A stretch of DNA of 48,067 bases from Thermoplasmata archaeon. GTDB taxonomy: Archaea; Thermoplasmatota; DTKX01; JAHFTX01. The translations under genes were made by a program, and so were the position numbers. The notes under the pieces were generated by a model that was not told the origin of the DNA, ran no database searches, and saw only the letters and a list, made by a program, of their open reading frames with translations. The DNA is taken from NCBI GenBank assembly GCA_023265395.1, contig JAHFTX010000011.1, forward strand, positions 1 through 48,067. Reading direction: 5' to 3'. Below, one piece after another: positions 31,745-41,500 of the stretch. How positions within the stretch are numbered: the stretch's first letter is position 1; each line of letters opens with the position of its first letter.

Positions 31745-31996
31745 GTGACATTCCGAGTCGAATTCGCCGACCTTGCTGCCGAGAGATTCAAGAAGATTCC
31801 GCAGAAGGTCCAGGACCAAGTGGCAAGGAATCTCAGGCAAGTAGCTGAGAACCCGAGGCGACATCTCGTCCGTATCATGGGCGTCGATGCATTCAGGGTG
31901 CGAGTAGGTGACTATCGGGTCATTTTGGACGTCAAATGGCCCGAGGAGATCCTCCATATTCTGACGATAGGTCACCGGAGCAAAGTCTACCGCTGA
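31745..31996 (+). CDS. RelE/ParE-family toxin
   Basis: An 83-residue protein with the RelE fold pattern: FRVEFADLAAERFKKIPQKV, the basic strand RRHLVRIMGVDAFRVRVGDY, then RVILDVKWPEEILHILTIGH and the terminal RSKVY. RVRVGDYRVIL and the final HRSKVYR are hallmarks of RelE-type mRNA interferases. The start is GTG in a typical toxin-antitoxin spacing of four bases. Confidence 0.82.
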   Translation: MTFRVEFADLAAERFKKIPQKVQDQVARNLRQVAENPRRHLVRIMGVDAFRVRVGDYRVILDVKWPEEILHILTIGHRSKVYR

Positions 31997-32450
31997 CCGT
32001 GGGAGAGTGGTCTGGTTGCAAGATTCCTGCAGATTAGCCGGCACGAACCTTCGAGGAACCTCGTGCTGTGTCACGCCGTGGAGGGCCGTGCGATTCTCGA
32101 CCAACGAGATTCGAGGGAAGACCAGGAGTTCCGCACCAGAGACGATCGCTGTTGACGTACCCCCCGAGTTGCTTCGATTTCAACCTCCTTGAATATGGTG
32201 CCCATACTGCCGGCGCTTCATGGTCGCGACTAGAGCTCGGCTCGTTCCAAAACGACTTCGCGCACCATGGCTTGTCGTCTCCTACCGCTTCCAGACCTCT
32301 CGTTGCGGTACCTCGTGCGAGCGACGTCTTTGAGCCTTGCGGAGGCCCGCTCCTCTCAGTCCCGCCGCTGGGCGTGGTCAAGCAGGTTCCTCGCCCGTCC
32401 TTCCTCCCTGAACAGGTCGACGACAACTCCTCAGCGTAGTGAGTGATCCT
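31997..32450. other. Gene-poor end of the island
   Basis: About 550 bases separate the RelE toxin and the phosphopantoate ligase gene. No supported gene is present. A minus-strand frame of 144 codons begins at the palindrome with MLSILSRITHYAEELSS but soon turns into non-protein-like sequence; it could be a decayed gene. Confidence 0.35.
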
Positions 32451-32466
32451 GCTCAGTATACTGAGC
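32451..32466. promoter_or_regulatory. Perfect 16-base palindrome with central TATA (orphan operator)
   Basis: GCTCAGTATACTGAGC is fully symmetric and contains AGTATACT, so it combines a TATA-like core with a dyad, as does the operator at 9193-9223. No intact gene begins 25 bases from it in either direction. Confidence 0.5.
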
Positions 32467-32546
32467 AAACAGAATCGCGGCCTGCCCCGCTTTCATTGGC
32501 CGGAGCTCGGTGCGTGCTGGGGCGACGACGGCCAGCGCGCCGTCCG

Positions 32547-33287
32547 TCAGTGGCCACTCCTGATCCGCCGCAGTTGCTCGCGCGCCATTGCGGCATTGTC
32601 ATATCGGGCCACGATGGCTTGGGCGGAGGTGGGATCGCTGCGGAGCCGATGTACCGACTCCTCGAGCGAAGGAACCGCGCGAACGATGTTGTCGACGATC
32701 GTGACGTGGGCGGTCTGCGCCGTACGGGAGAGAGGGTTGAGGTCGATCGTGATGACCCGCTTGCCCGCCGCGACCAGCGCCGCGGTCCGATCCCCATCCT
32801 CCAGGGGCACCAAGACGACGTCGGCGCTCCCGATGCCTGCGGCCGTGCACAGCCCCCGGTCGTGGTCGAGCCCAGGGATGCGCGAATCGGGGTCTGCGCC
32901 CAGGACCGTTGCCGCACCGTGTGCCTGTAGGTGGGCGATGATCGCTGCGACGCGCTGCTCGGTGCGATAGAACAGGTTCACCTCCAGCGGCGCCGGGACC
33001 GCCCTGCTCAAGGCGACAATCTCCTTCGGGACGAGCGCCGCCACGTTGCCATTGACGCTGAGCACGGGATGACGGGCGAGCACCAGCATCGCCGCAGCGG
33101 CATCTATGCTCCGGCGTGCCGCATCGGTGGTCTGCTCACCCAGCAAGTAGTCGAACGCCTCGCCCCGCCCGTGGGCAAGAAGGCCCTGGGGAGCGACGAT
33201 CCCCGCCGCCATGCCCGCCACCAGCCGCTCGCGGATCACCAGCGATTGATAGCGTGGATGCGAGGGCGGTGGGAGATGCCCTTCCAT
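32547..33287 (-). CDS. 4-phosphopantoate--beta-alanine ligase
   Basis: A 246-residue enzyme of the archaeal CoA pathway that joins 4-phosphopantoate to beta-alanine with ATP. Family segments are clear: HPRYQSLVIRERLVAGMAAG near the start, LLAHGRGEAFDYLLGEQTTD, LSVNGNVAALVPKEIVALSR, LEVNLFYRTEQRVAAIIAHL, then VLGADPDSRIPGLDHDRGLC and DVVLVPLEDGDRTAALVAAG, ending with RVITIDLNPLSRTAQTAHVT. Length and order match the family. ATG 33287 is chosen as closest to the conserved HPRY start and fits a leaderless message; ATG 33314 would add nine residues. The gene follows the TPR protein on the same strand, 52 bases away. Confidence 0.9.
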   Translation of the reverse strand: MEGHLPPPSHPRYQSLVIRERLVAGMAAGIVAPQGLLAHGRGEAFDYLLGEQTTDAARRSIDAAAAMLVLARHPVLSVNGNVAALVPKEIVALSRAVPAPLEVNLFYRTEQRVAAIIAHLQAHGAATVLGADPDSRIPGLDHDRGLCTAAGIGSADVVLVPLEDGDRTAALVAAGKRVITIDLNPLSRTAQTAHVTIVDNIVRAVPSLEESVHRLRSDPTSAQAIVARYDNAAMAREQLRRIRSGH

Positions 33288-33339
33288 GGCGGGCCCACTT
33301 GTGGGCCGATACATGAAGCCGCTGGCGCCCGCCGAGCTC

Positions 33340-36300
33340 CTACAGGGAGTCCCGCCAGCCTGTCGGCGGGATGTCACGGTTGACGGCAGTCGACGGAAGG
33401 GCGTGCTCGTCGTCACCGTCGACGGCCGCAGAGGATGCCGGTGCAGGGGAGTGCTCGTCCTGATGCAGCTCGCTAGGGGCGTCGTCGCCTTCTTGGGATG
33501 CCTCAGCCACCTCCTCGCCCTCTGCGTCGCTACCCTCCTCTTCGGGGTCGTGCGGCGTCTCGACGGAGTCGGTCGCTACCGCATCCTCCTCCTGGGCGAT
33601 CGAGGGAGCGGAGGGCACCTCCACCTCGGATTCCCGGTGGCGTGCCTGGTGCGAGCCGCGCTTGCGCTGGCGCACATTGACCTTGGGTTCGGGCGCGGCG
33701 AGGCCGAGGATGTGCTCCGTCTCCTCCGTACCTGAAGCAGACACGTCCGTATCCTTGCCCAAAGAGGAGAGGAGCGCAGGGTCGATCTCGGGGATCTCCG
33801 CAGGACCGGTGGAATCTGCCGACTCAGCAAGAGCGTCCTCGGCCTCATCCTCCTGCTCCTCGTCGGGCTGATCCCGCAGGGCCTGCCGATTCCCCCGTGA
33901 TCGGGGGGAGGGGGAGCCCTTCAGGGCGTCGCCCCGGACCTTTGCGAGGTCGTCGATCTCTGCGACGCTCATGGTCGCGTGGTCGACCACCGGGTCGAAG
34001 GGATTGACCGCAGAATCGGCCGGCGTGGACCCTGCGACGAGGGCCTCTGCCTTGCGGCCTCGGCCCTTCTTGCCCTTGCTGGGCGGCTTGACCTTGTATC
34101 CAAGGACGGAGGAGAGGTAGGCCTCAGGGTCGAGGGTACCCTCCTCGTCGACGAAGGAGTCGGGGTGCGCGGTGCGACTGCGGCGCCGCTCGGTCGATCT
34201 GCCCTGCGCGGAGTCACCGGTCCCCCCGTCGAGGCTCTCCTGCGAGGATTTCGGATCCGTGCCGTCGTCGGCCCCCCGACGGTGGCGACGGCGGCTGGTG
34301 GTCGAGGCATCGAGGTCCTCCGACCCGCCGTGGATCTCACTCCCTTGGTGGTGCGCGGCGCGCCCACGCGTGCGGCGGCCTGTGGTGACCTCTCCGCCAG
34401 CGGGCGAAGATGTCGCCTCCTGCTCCGTCGTGGGAGCGGCATCCTCCTGCGCAGCATGCACGTGCGCCTTCGCTCCCTTGGCAGGGCCCTTCTTGCCCCG
34501 ACCCTTGGAGGTGCCGCGGCTGCGCGGCGGGGTCGGCGAGGTCGAGGGGCTGATCGGTGACGCCTCCCCAGGGACGGTGCGAGCCAACGCCTGCAGCTGG
34601 GCCAGTGAGGAAGGACCGCTGCGCAGCTGCAATCCCACCGCCAGCGGGCTGCCCGGCTCCAGTGCAACTTTGGGCACGTCGGCATCAGGGCGCATCGTCA
34701 CCTTCTCTCCGCGCAGCGCGCGCAGAAGGGTGAGGATCTCGCCTGCCTCATGCAGCCCTACCCCAAGTCGCCCGACCAGCGCCGGGAGGGTCCGTTCCCC
34801 CTCGGGCAGTTCGAGCACCGTGCGGGCGCGCTGCTCGAGCAACAGATCGACCTGCGGGGAGATCGCGATCTCCATGGTGGCGACCGTGCGCAGGTAGCCG
34901 AGCACCTCCTTGCCCCGGTGGATGTCCGCCTGCGGCAGCAGGCGCGCGACCTCGGCCAGCGTCACCAGCTCTGGTGCGCAGCTGAGCTTGGGCACCAGCT
35001 GCTGCGAGATGCGCTCGAGCTCCTCCCACTCCTCGAAGGGCAACTCGTAGACCTCCAGGTGGGGGATGGTGTCGATGAAGTGCTGGACCTTGTCGAGCAT
35101 GTCGAAGGGGATCCCAAGCTTGAACACCTCTTCCTTGGTGGGTCGGCGACCGAGTTCGTCCTCGTAGTAGAGCAGTTGGCGGCAGTACTGTTCGACCGTC
35201 TCGCCCTCGATGGCCTCCTCGACCAGTTGGAGGGCCTGGGTCGCCTCCTCGAAGGAGGGTGAGAGCTCGAGGGCCTTGAGCAGGCTCTCCCGCGCCTCGC
35301 GGAACCGGTGGAGGTAGTAGAGCATCTCGCCGCGGCGCTGCCAGCTCTGGGCATCGTGGGCCACGAGGCGCACCTGCCGGCCGAAGGCCACCTCGGCCTC
35401 CTCGTAGCGGTGCGCGCTGGCGTACGCCTCGGCGAGTGCGGCATGGATGTCGGCCAGCTGGGGCTTGCGGTCGATGGCCGACCGGTAGCAGTCGATTGCG
35501 AGGTCGACCTGGTCGAGCACCATGGCGACGTCGGCGCGCTGCCGTAGGTCCTCGGCGTTGGGCTCTGTCTCGAGCAGTTGGTCCAGATAGGCCGCAGCGC
35601 CTTCGAGGTCACCGACCTGTTGGAGCAGCACCGCCTTGGCGCGGACCGCTGCCAGCAGATGGGGATCCTGCAGCAGGACCTCCTCGAGGGTCCGACGGGC
35701 CCCCTCGACGTCGCCCGAACCCAGTTGCAGGCGACCCTTGAGGGTGGCCATCGCCCTGTCGGCGGGGACCAGCGAGAGCGCGCGCTCGATCGAATCGAGG
35801 GCCTGGCTCCAACGGCCCAGTGCTGCCAGGTCCTCGGAGCGCTGGCACCACCAGGCGGCGACATGGGGCGAATCGGGTGCGACCCGCAGTGCCGCATCAA
35901 GGTCGTGGACCGACTCCTCGAGCGCGCCAAGGCGACGATGCAGCGACGCGCGGTGCATCAACTGCTCCGGGGCGTGCGCGACGTCGGCGAGGTAGGCGTC
36001 GAGCTCGTGCAGCGCCTGTTGCAGGTTCCCGGCGGCCTCGTAGGCGTCGACGCGCACCAGGCGCGCGCGGACCATCGGGGGTTGCTGCGTGAGCAACCCT
36101 TCGGCGAGGGTCAGCCCATCGGCGCTGCGGCCCGCCGCGACGAGCGCGAAGGCCTTGCGCAGCTGCACCTCGCCGTCCTGGGGCTCGAACTGCAGGATCC
36201 GGTCGTAGAGCTCCAGCTGCGTCGGGTCGCGCACGATGGCCTGTCGCAGGGCGTTGGCGGCCTCGGTGGTGCGACCCATGGCCTCGTAGACCTCGCCCAT

Positions 36301-36705
36301 CTGCTTCCAGTGGTGCGCAGCCAACGGCTCGAGCTCCGTCGCGCGGCTGATCGCCCGCAGTGCGGCCTCGTGGTCCGCCAGCAGCTCGAGGGCGACCGCC
36401 TTCTGCGACCAGCTCCGAGCATCGGCGGGGGCCAGCGCGATCGCGCGGTCGAAGCAGGCGATCCCGCTCTGGACCTCGCGCAGCTGGACCAGCTCCCAGC
36501 CGATGGCCTGGTAGCATTGCGAGAACTCCTCGACGTGGGCATGCATGTCGGCGACGTGTGATTCGAGGTGCTTGTAGGCAGACCGCACCAGGGCAAGTCG
36601 GCTCAACCCTCCGGCCTCCCGTGCCTCGTCGAGGATCTTGGTGGCCTTGACCAGGATTCGCTGCTCCTTGTCGGTCAAAGAGGAAAGTATATTCACTGAA
36701 GGCAC
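33340..36705 (-). CDS. Large TPR-repeat protein with disordered, charged C-terminus
   Basis: A protein of 1121 residues. A helical head (DKEQRILVKATKILDEAREA) leads into about 12 tetratricopeptide repeats through residue 500 (for example ACFDRAIALAPADARSWSQK, ALRAISRATELEPLAAHHWK, SIERALSLVPADRAMATLKG). Residues 500-700 form a distinct helical region (YYEDELGRRPTKEEVFKLGI; IDTIPHLEVYELPFEEWEEL). The last 400 residues are disordered and rich in Arg, Ser, Glu, Gly and Asp. It is probably a cytosolic scaffold. A strong TATA box is centred 27 bases before GTG 36705 (24 before TTG 36708), so the message is leaderless with either start. The partner is unknown. Confidence 0.82.
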   Translation of the reverse strand: MPSVNILSSLTDKEQRILVKATKILDEAREAGGLSRLALVRSAYKHLESHVADMHAHVEEFSQCYQAIGWELVQLREVQSGIACFDRAIALAPADARSWSQKAVALELLADHEAALRAISRATELEPLAAHHWKQMGEVYEAMGRTTEAANALRQAIVRDPTQLELYDRILQFEPQDGEVQLRKAFALVAAGRSADGLTLAEGLLTQQPPMVRARLVRVDAYEAAGNLQQALHELDAYLADVAHAPEQLMHRASLHRRLGALEESVHDLDAALRVAPDSPHVAAWWCQRSEDLAALGRWSQALDSIERALSLVPADRAMATLKGRLQLGSGDVEGARRTLEEVLLQDPHLLAAVRAKAVLLQQVGDLEGAAAYLDQLLETEPNAEDLRQRADVAMVLDQVDLAIDCYRSAIDRKPQLADIHAALAEAYASAHRYEEAEVAFGRQVRLVAHDAQSWQRRGEMLYYLHRFREARESLLKALELSPSFEEATQALQLVEEAIEGETVEQYCRQLLYYEDELGRRPTKEEVFKLGIPFDMLDKVQHFIDTIPHLEVYELPFEEWEELERISQQLVPKLSCAPELVTLAEVARLLPQADIHRGKEVLGYLRTVATMEIAISPQVDLLLEQRARTVLELPEGERTLPALVGRLGVGLHEAGEILTLLRALRGEKVTMRPDADVPKVALEPGSPLAVGLQLRSGPSSLAQLQALARTVPGEASPISPSTSPTPPRSRGTSKGRGKKGPAKGAKAHVHAAQEDAAPTTEQEATSSPAGGEVTTGRRTRGRAAHHQGSEIHGGSEDLDASTTSRRRHRRGADDGTDPKSSQESLDGGTGDSAQGRSTERRRSRTAHPDSFVDEEGTLDPEAYLSSVLGYKVKPPSKGKKGRGRKAEALVAGSTPADSAVNPFDPVVDHATMSVAEIDDLAKVRGDALKGSPSPRSRGNRQALRDQPDEEQEDEAEDALAESADSTGPAEIPEIDPALLSSLGKDTDVSASGTEETEHILGLAAPEPKVNVRQRKRGSHQARHRESEVEVPSAPSIAQEEDAVATDSVETPHDPEEEGSDAEGEEVAEASQEGDDAPSELHQDEHSPAPASSAAVDGDDEHALPSTAVNRDIPPTGWRDSL

Positions 36706-36723
36706 CAACCATTATTATCATTC

Positions 36724-36737
36724 GGGAATATATAAAT
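36724..36737. promoter_or_regulatory. Divergent TATA region of the TPR and hemerythrin-like genes
   Basis: The run AATATATAAATACT reads ATATATAAAT on the plus strand and TTTATATA on the minus strand. It is placed exactly for the leaderless TPR gene on the minus strand. On the plus strand it would give a leader of about 54 bases to ATG 36811, though a second weak box near 36780 could serve that gene. Confidence 0.55.
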
Positions 36738-36810
36738 ACTACTCCTGAGGAGCAACTAGAACCGGGGCCATCGGCGCGCTTTAGTCCTTGGGCCGCGCCA
36801 GCCGGCTGGC

Positions 36811-37344
36811 ATGCCGCAGCCCCCGATCGCCCCCCTGATTGCGGCGCTGAGCGCGCTGGCAGGGGCCAATTCCCGGATCGCGCACGCGCTAGCAGATTTC
36901 GAGGAGGCGATGGAGGACCCTGCCGGTGCGGTCGATGCCGTTCGGCAAGCCGTCGGGGCCTGCTGGCAGCCGCTGTGGGCCCACTGCCTGCTGCTCGAGG
37001 AGGGGGCCGTCCATCCAGCGCTCTCCCACGGCGGCACGGAGGCAGTCGCCAGGGTCGCGACGTTGCAACGACAGCACCAGCAGATGCTCGCACTCCTCGT
37101 TCGGGTGGTGCCGGGGACGCAGCCGGACCTCGCGACGTCCCTGGGCACGGCCCGCACGCTGTTTCAGACCCTGCGCATCCATCTCTCTCAGGTCGAGATG
37201 CACCTCCAGCCCATGGTCGACCGCAACCTCGCTCCGCGAGAGCTGATGGCCTTGCGCCAGGAGATCGACCATCGCGCCGCGATGGTGCTGCAGGCCCCGC
37301 CGATCGAGGACGTGTGGCAGCGGCGTGCGCCGCCGAGGGCCTGA
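36811..37344 (+). CDS. Hemerythrin-like (HHE-type) four-helix protein
   Basis: A 177-residue all-helical protein. Putative metal ligands follow the HHE pattern: H58 in LWAHCLLLEEGAVHPAL with E64 and H68, H89 in LQRQHQQML, and H124, E129, H131 in IHLSQVEMHLQPMV. In hemerythrin-like domains these bind a di-iron centre that senses or carries oxygen or nitric oxide. Similarity is by pattern only and the spacing is somewhat irregular, so it may be a derived member. It converges on the CheC gene with only 6 bases between stops. A role in oxygen sensing near the CheY/CheC pair is an inference from position. Confidence 0.55.
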   Translation: MPQPPIAPLIAALSALAGANSRIAHALADFEEAMEDPAGAVDAVRQAVGACWQPLWAHCLLLEEGAVHPALSHGGTEAVARVATLQRQHQQMLALLVRVVPGTQPDLATSLGTARTLFQTLRIHLSQVEMHLQPMVDRNLAPRELMALRQEIDHRAAMVLQAPPIEDVWQRRAPPRA

Positions 37345-37350
37345 GGCTCC

Positions 37351-38043
37351 TCAGACCGCCAGCATCGGCTCGAGGCCGAAGATCCGGTCGATCTTGGTCG
37401 CCAGAGCGCTCAGGGCCGCCTCGTCGAGGATCAAGGCGATGAGCACCTGGGAGCTGGTCCTCTGGGTGTTGAGGCCGATGGAGAAGGTCAGCAGGTAGCG
37501 CGTGCTGCTCTGGGACAGGGCGACGAAGTCGATGATCGCTGCGAGGCTGTCGGTGATCAGGATCGGCGAACGCGGGAGCAGCGGGACCTCCAGCAGGTCG
37601 GCCAGCACCGAGAGGAAGGAGTTTCCCAGGATGTTGCAGAACTCCTTGAGCATGGCCTGGTCCTCGAAGGTCAGTGGGCGGATCTCTGAATCGTCCTCGC
37701 CCCGCAGCGTCGCCACCGCCGAGAGCGCGCTCAGGTCGTCGAGGGTCACCAGCGTCGCCAGGGGGATGGGGCCCGGGACACGCGAGTAGGCCGCCACCAG
37801 CGAACCCTCGGTGCGCAGGCCACTGCGCTTCCAGCGCGCCAGTGCATCCTCCTGGGGGACCACCTGGGCCTGACGGAAGGCGGTCGAGACGCGCCAGCCG
37901 AGCAGCTTGCCCAGCGCATCGGCAGCCCGCTGGGCGCCTTGGCTGCAGAACTCCTTGAGCGCCTCCTGCTCGAAGATGGTCAGGTCCATGCGCCCCGGGC
38001 TGACGGTTGCACCCCCCTCGCTGCCGTCGGGGTCGGGTTCCAT
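37351..38043 (-). CDS. CheC-like phosphatase domain protein
   Basis: A 230-residue protein with two CheC/CheX-type helices. The second (DQAMLKEFCNILGNSFLSVL) keeps the E134/N137 pair that removes phosphate from CheY. In the first (EQEALKEFCSQGAQRAADAL) the Asn position is Ser (E31/S34), so only one active site seems intact. The intervening beta-rich parts (LATLVTLDDLSALSAVATLR) match the fold. ATG 38043 begins an Asp/Gly-rich leader. It follows the CheY gene by 34 bases on the same strand, so the two form an operon of response regulator and its phosphatase. Confidence 0.8.
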   Translation of the reverse strand: MEPDPDGSEGGATVSPGRMDLTIFEQEALKEFCSQGAQRAADALGKLLGWRVSTAFRQAQVVPQEDALARWKRSGLRTEGSLVAAYSRVPGPIPLATLVTLDDLSALSAVATLRGEDDSEIRPLTFEDQAMLKEFCNILGNSFLSVLADLLEVPLLPRSPILITDSLAAIIDFVALSQSSTRYLLTFSIGLNTQRTSSQVLIALILDEAALSALATKIDRIFGLEPMLAV

Positions 38044-38077
38044 CGTCTGCTCCGGTGCCGTCGTATGGGCTTCCGGC

Positions 38078-38443
38078 CTAGAGGCCCGCCGCAGCGCGCA
38101 ACACCGTGGTGACCTCCTTGTGATCGAAGGGCTTGACGATGAAGTCCCGTGCACCCAGTTGTCGCGCCTGGTCGATCATGGCCTGCTGGCCCGAGGAGCT
38201 GCACATGACGACCACCGCCTTGGGGGAGGACTTGCGGATGGCCTCGAGCGCCTGCAGTCCGTCCATGACGGGCATGATGATGTCGAGCACGACCACCGTC
38301 GGGTGGAGGGCCTTGAACTGCTCGATGCCCTCCTGGCCGTTGCCTGCCTCGCCGACGACCTGCAACCCCGCGTCGGTGGCCAACCGCTTGAGCATCGCCC
38401 GCATGAAGATCGAGTCGTCGATGAGCAGGACCGTCGGTGCCAT
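38078..38443 (-). CDS. cheY: CheY-type response regulator receiver
   Basis: A 121-residue single receiver domain. The acidic pair D9/D10 (VLLIDDSIFMRAM), phospho-acceptor D54 (VVVLDIIMPVMDG), the Ser/Thr switch S82/S83 (VVMCSSSGQQ) and K104 (FIVKPFD) are all present, so phosphorylation should work. There is no output domain, so it acts by protein contact, as CheY does at the archaellum. The start has the strong site GGAGG-GGAGG before ATG and a TATA box at 38494. The CheC gene follows. CheA, CheW, CheF and receptor genes are not in the window. Confidence 0.9.
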   Translation of the reverse strand: MAPTVLLIDDSIFMRAMLKRLATDAGLQVVGEAGNGQEGIEQFKALHPTVVVLDIIMPVMDGLQALEAIRKSSPKAVVVMCSSSGQQAMIDQARQLGARDFIVKPFDHKEVTTVLRAAAGL

Positions 38444-38493
38444 GGCCTCCCCTCCGACGCCGCAGCAGCGGCTGGCTTGGGCAGGCCGGGGGT

Positions 38494-38503
38494 CACTTAA
38501 AAG
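38494..38503 (-). promoter_or_regulatory. TATA-like box of the cheY-cheC operon
   Basis: The minus strand reads CTTTTAAGTG, about 55 bases before ATG 38443, giving a leader of about 30 bases. Confidence 0.55.
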
Positions 38504-38559
38504 ACCTGCCCTAGGGACCGTGGACCGCAGTGGTGCACGCCAGTGGTCGCCCACCAGGG

Positions 38560-38568
38560 ACTTATAGC
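38560..38568 (+). promoter_or_regulatory. TATA-like box of the transglutaminase-like gene
   Basis: ACTTATAGC is centred about 33 bases before ATG 38597 and 27 before an in-frame GTG at 38591. Confidence 0.5.
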
Positions 38569-38596
38569 GGGCCTCCCGAACCAGCAGCCGGTGCCG

Positions 38597-41500
38597 ATGG
38601 CCTCGTCCCGCGCGCGCGCCCTCCCGCATTCGCTGCTGTGGCTGCTCGGGCTCCTGGCGATCCTTGCGGCCCTGATGCTGCCACCCCAAGGACTCCCGCC
38701 CACAGCACCGCCCGACCGCAGCGCCGCGGACCCCGATACCGACGGGGACGGCCTTGCCGACAGCACCGAAGGACTCATCGGCACGCGACCCACCGATCCC
38801 GATTCCGATGGCGACTCGCTGCAAGACGGCCCCGAAGCGGTCCTCTGGAGGGCACGCCTGGCGTCCCAGGTCACCCCGGCCCCGTGGGTGATCGCCGCCC
38901 GCGGGTCCTTTGGCACGACCATCCCCCTGGAGGACCTGTACGGAGCCACCGGGGACCTCGACGGCGATGGTCTGCCCAACCTGCGCGACCCTGACAGCGA
39001 TGGCGACGGCCTGACCGATGGCACGGAAGGGCGGATCGGCAGCGACCTCGCCGACCCCGACAGCGACCACGATGGCATCGGCGACGCCCTTGACACCGAT
39101 CCGTTGCACCGTCTCCCCCCCGCGGGTGCCCCTGGGAGCCCAAGCGGAGGGGACCAACCGACGCTCGAGGGGCTGGCGGAGAGCCTCTTCTCGACCGAAG
39201 GGGGAATCCCGGATCGAGGGCTGTTCACGGTCTCACCGCCGCTGCCACGCTACTGGCGCCTGGAGGTCCTCGAGAGGTTCGGACGCACCGGCTGGAGTTC
39301 GGCTGGAGCCACCGGCGAGGTCGAGGCATTTGCCGCGTTCGAGTCCCCTCCTTCGCTGGAAGCCCATGCATCGACGACCACCGTGACGGTGACCTTCGCG
39401 CCGGCGGTCTCTGGTCCGCTGCCCCTGCCGATGGGGGCGCGGGATCGACCCGAAGCGACCCCATCGGTGCCCCTGACCCTCCATGGCACCACCCAGCTCC
39501 TCCGTGCAGGGGGAGCGGTCGAGGCCCTTGTAGTCGAGGTCCACACGGTGCCGCTACGCACCGAGGACCTTGCGCTGGCGACCCGTAGCACCGATCCGGC
39601 GCTCGCCCCTGCACTGCAGCTCCCTGCCGACCTCGACCCGCACGTGGCACTGCTTGCCGATGCCCTGACCGCTCACGCGGCGACCCCCGCAGAGCGTCTC
39701 GAGGCGGTCCTTCGCTTCCTTGCAGAACAGTGCGTCCTCGACCAACACCCGGACCTGCCGCCCTGGCCCTCCGCCGCCGATGACGGCGACGCCACTGGAC
39801 GCGTCAGTCAGTTCCTCAATGGGAACCGCGCAGGCACCTCGGCGGACTTCGTCACGGCGGCGGTCCTGTTGCTGCGCTCGCAGGGGATCCCTGCACGGGT
39901 CGTCGTCGGGTACGCGCTTGGTGTGCACAGTGGCGACCTGCAGATCGTCCGCACCTCCGATGCCCACCTGTGGGTCGAGGCATCGCTGGGCGTCCTCGGC
40001 TGGGTCGCACTGGAGGTCACCCCGGCGACGGGTCGATTGGCCGCTGCCATGGAGCGTGGTCCATCCGCCGGGCCGACCGACCCCAGCGTCGTGCGATCGG
40101 GGAGCTCCATGGGGACGACCCCGACGGTCCCTCTGGATGGCCCCATCGTCGGGACGGTGGCGATCACCCCGCAGGCGACGCTGGTGCGCAAGGGCCAGTT
40201 GCTGCAGGTGCGCATCGATGCCCAGCTGCAGACCCCGCCCTCCCAGGGGGTGCCACTGCCCCTGACCCTGTACGGGACCACGCTGGCCGCGGCCTCTTTG
40301 GACGCGCAGATGGTCGCCTTCTGCCGCGGGACGTTGGTCGCCCCCAGCACGATGCTCTCCTGTGACCCCTCGGCGCTCCCGGTAGGGGAGCTGAGCCTGA
40401 GCGCGGTCGCTGGGACCAGCAACCCGCTGGTGACCTCTCTGGAGGGGGCGCCGACGATCACGGTGCGTTCCGACTCGCGGGTGGTCTGGCAGCTGCCACC
40501 CTCGGCGTTGGCCAATGCATCGATCAGCGTGCCAGCGACCGTGGTCGACGACGGGGAGGTCGCCTATCCTTGGGCACCGCTGCAGGCGCAGATGCGCCCA
40601 AGTGGAGCGCTCGACCCCGCATGGGTCGCCACGGTGATGCATCGCTCGCCGACCCCTGGCCTGTGGGACCTGCAGGTCCCGCCACGACCCGGCACCTACG
40701 AGGTTCGGCTGCGGTTCGTCGGCGACAGCGACCTTGGTGCCTCGCAAGCGAGCGGGACGCTGCGGGTCGACGCCGATGGGTACGTCCTCGAACTCCTCGT
40801 CGACCAGGCGGACCCGCCGACCGCGGGGGAGTCGCTAAGGATCGAGACTCGGATCCGCGATCAGCGGGGGGATCTCGTCGATGCCCCGCTGCGGGTCTCC
40901 CTCGATGGGACCACGGCTGCGACCACGGCTGCGGGAGTCGCGCTCCTGCCGCTCCCGCCCCACTTGACCACGGGGGTCCATCTTGTGGGCCTCCACTACG
41001 ACGGCGCCCCGACGATCGCCGCAGCACAGAGCTTCGTCACGATCTTCGTCCGCGGTCGCGCCGAGCTGTTCCTCAGTCCCGCCCTGCTCATCGGAGGGGA
41101 GAGCGCCAACATCTCCGCCCATCTGCGCGATGGCCATGGTGATGCTGCAACAGGCGTCAGGGTCTCCTGCGCGCTGACACGGCCCGATGGGATGACCTCT
41201 ACCGTCGAACGAACGACCGATCCGCACGGCGCCTTCGAGCTGACGATCGACCTTGCCGCCTTCGAGCAGGGGCAGGTCGGCCTGCAGCTGCACCTCGACC
41301 CTGATGCACCCTACGTGTTGGCAGACGCCTCCAGGACGATCGGGGTGCTCCCCCGCGCGCGCGTGACCATCGAGGTCCCCGCCGCTGCGTCGGTCCGCGG
41401 GGGGGTGATGCCGATCGACGGCATCGTCACCCTTGCCCAGGATCCACTGGAAGGTGCCCCGATCACCCTCTGGCTCGACGGCGTGCTGGTGGCCAACGCC

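Noticed and set aside
32034-32468. 144-codon minus-strand frame beginning at the palindrome as a gene
   Set aside because: After the first 20 residues the product lacks any protein-like pattern, and the region has no ribosome site; at most it is a remnant.
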